From Pardosa pseudoannulata (Eukaryota > Arthropoda > Arachnida > Araneae > Lycosidae), in assembly GCA_032207245.1 (NCBI GenBank), contig CM063506.1, positions 45,186,756 to 45,250,755 on the forward strand: a stretch of 64,000 nt of DNA, given 5' to 3'. The notes beneath the pieces are model-generated. The model did not search any database and was not told the origin of the DNA. It saw nothing but the letters and a program-made list of their open reading frames with translations. The translations under genes and the position numbers were made by a program. Shown one piece after another: positions 62,096 through 64,000 of the stretch; position 1 is the stretch's first letter, and each line of letters opens with the position of its first letter.

Positions 62096-63065
62096 ATGTA
62101 ATATATAAAAATTTTATTAGTAACTAAATTATTTCCCTTAATTTTAATTCTATATTCTGAAAAAAAAAAAACCTCAATCTTAAAAACACAATTGTTTTCC
62201 TTTTCCAAAAGTAAAAATGCTTGCTTGCTTTTTTTTTTTTAAAAAAAATCTTTTAAATCAAACTTTGAATATCCTGAACCAGTGAAATGACTATCCATTT
62301 CATCCCTATTATTATTATCTTATACATGAGTAAATCTTGAATATATGATCTATCTTTACAAACCATGTAAGCATTATCCGTAGTCATTTAAATACTATAA
62401 AAAAGTTACAATTTATTTCCAGCTTTTTATAATGAAAGACAGTTTTAAAATTATTTTTTCCATTTTCAATTTTCCAACTGTCCTAATCTAAATGGAAATA
62501 TTAAAAATTTGCTCAAATGTGCGAGTTCAAATGTGAGAGTGTGTTTCAGTATGTACCTTACAATATCATTAATCATGGTATAATATTACTTAACATATTT
62601 TTAAGCTATTTGAAAAAGCCTGATGTTTACACTATATGACTTAAATACAAAATCTTAACAATCTATATCCTAATTGTCTTTTAGTTACATGTGTATAGAC
62701 AATACATATATACAGACATCGAAATTCATACAGATAGTCAAAATAGTTATTTAAAGTTTCAAAGTTAGTTTCCTGGTTTCTATGTACAAACATAAAGGTG
62801 AAACTATTCAAAAATGATTCAAACATGGTTAAAAGAGTATTTCCATAGAAATAGGAACACTGATATTTCATGTGATTATAATACTTACTATACTTTGTAC
62901 AAGGAAGTAAAAATGTATGTAAAATTCAAAGTGCATCTTTAACTTGGCTGTACGTGTATATGTGTGTGTGTGCTTGCAGATTTCATTTTGATATGCATTT
63001 TTAACAATTGGGATCATGTACAAATATGAAATTAAAAAAAAGGAATTGTGGTACCTTAACCATTA

Positions 63066-63150
63066 CACTGAAATGTTTCCCAACCTGTGGTATGTGAGTT
63101 ACTGATTGGTGGTACACAAAACATAACTAGTAATGGCAGACATTAAAGAT
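63066..63150. mobile_element. Possible hAT terminus
   Basis: GTTTCCCAACCTGTGGTATG resembles the CAGTGTTTCCCAACC type of hAT end. No opposite end was identified. Confidence 0.35.
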
Positions 63151-63470
63151 ATAAAAATTAAATAAAAAAATATCATAGAAACCTTTTTCTATAATTCATA
63201 AAAATTATTTTAAATAAAAAATTCGGCAATTGATGTTGTTTTTGTGGAGTGCACTTTTAAATTTAGCCATTAGCCATCAATAACTTCAGATGACACCACC
63301 ACTGTTGTAATAGCACTGTACTTCACCACACAACTTACAAGTGACAGGTTATTGTTTGTGATTGTATTGTCATTGTTTATTAAAATTCATTGATTCCCAA
63401 CAATTTATTAGCAAAGGAAATATAACAAAATAGTAGATAAATATGAAACATTGAACAAACATGCATACAC

Positions 63471-63950
63471 CAGACATGCTAACTACTCCGGAACAACTCC
63501 GGAGAAATGAGAAAATTTGATAACTCTGGAAACTTTTCCGATTTCTCTGGAAACTAACAAAACTTTTGAACAGCTAAAAGATTACTATTCAGCAATTAAA
63601 TACAAAGTTTTGAAAAAAAATGCTGAATATTTATTACTCTTCTCACATATTGAGTAGACAAACTCTAGAATCTCTGATGATAGAAAAATGGAAATATTTT
63701 AATCAGGTTTTTCAGAACAGTGTTTCTTATAGCAACTATAAGAAACATGTTTCTGAAAAATAAGTTGTTAAAGGTAAAATAGCTACTCATAAATTTTAAT
63801 TTACCTTTTACAATTTACTACTGTGTAAATATTTAATTTTAATTTAGAAACCAATAAGATATGTACTTATGTATAACCTGTAATTAGCATGTTAAAATTT
63901 CAAATGACGCTGTTGCTCTGGACACAAGTGCCTGAATGTTTTCATGTCTG
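63471..63950. mobile_element. CAGACATGCCAAC-ended MITE, copy 3
   Basis: Left CAGACATGCTAACTACTCCGG and right CATGTCTG; interior shares GAACAGCTAAAAGATTAC, AGTTGTTAAAGGTAAAA and GATATGTACTTATGTATAA with copies 1 and 2. Slightly shortened internally. Confidence 0.87.
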
Positions 63951-63956
63951 ACACAC

Positions 63957-64000
<44 letters not shown>
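63951..64000. repeat. (AC)n-(AT)n microsatellite at the right edge
   Basis: Begins directly after the MITE end and runs out of the window. Confidence 0.95.

Noticed and set aside
1..64000. CRISPR arrays, operons or bacterial features
   Set aside because: Spliced gene structure and repeats show nuclear animal DNA; no regularly spaced repeat-spacer array exists.

Overview
This is eukaryotic, very AT-rich DNA with long introns, GT-AG splice sites, abundant (TA)n microsatellites and many interspersed repeats. One protein-coding gene runs on the + strand from about 3357 to 60717 and continues past the right edge. I identify it as CEP192 (the SPD-2 family), the pericentriolar scaffold that recruits Aurora A and PLK kinases for centriole duplication and mitotic centrosome assembly. 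I assembled 26 exons by eye. Their phases fit at all 25 junctions, and from the ATG at 3358 they give 4,671 coding bases (1,557 codons) with no stop. The layout resembles vertebrate CEP192 (about 2,500 residues) more than the short fly Spd-2. The host is probably an arthropod, perhaps a chelicerate, because of the tRNA-derived SINEs, Tc1, Tigger and hAT elements; that is inference, not proof.

Exons 1-8 (3357-19298) encode a Ser/Thr/Asn-rich, mostly disordered half. It carries short blocks that match human CEP192: the Aurora-A-binding segment in exons 4-6 and the '[10 protein letters not shown] ... PYFG' block across exons 6-7. Exons 9-26 (21392-60717) encode a series of PapD-like/ASH-type immunoglobulin-fold beta domains, with the 'LAWGG' and 'LSGYGG' signatures. 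The last PapD-like domain and the stop codon lie beyond 64000. Any exons upstream of 3357, including an acidic PLK4-binding region, are not visible.

The introns hold nearly everything else. DNA transposons: an edge-truncated MITE at 1-830; a hAT MITE with a perfect 8-bp target duplication at 1158-1988; Tigger/pogo remnants at 2053-3008 and 37941-38479; a three-copy CAGACATGCCAAC-ended MITE (4019, 34100, 63471); a near-complete Tc1 element at 54331-55418 with a solo 3' end at 32628; and several other hAT pieces. Retroelements: one solo LTR on the minus strand (23144-24013), one solo LTR with a TTGTC duplication (45113-45741), and at least three tRNA-derived SINE families.

Intron stretches that no entry covers (for example 8870-9290, 9330-10460, 16000-17740, 20200-21390, 21640-22550, 24200-25640, 36400-37580, 55430-55920, 56040-57240 and 62100-63060) look like ordinary AT-rich noncoding sequence. 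I saw no RNA genes, CRISPR arrays or second protein-coding gene. I found no new biological system; the value here is the gene model and the repeat catalogue.
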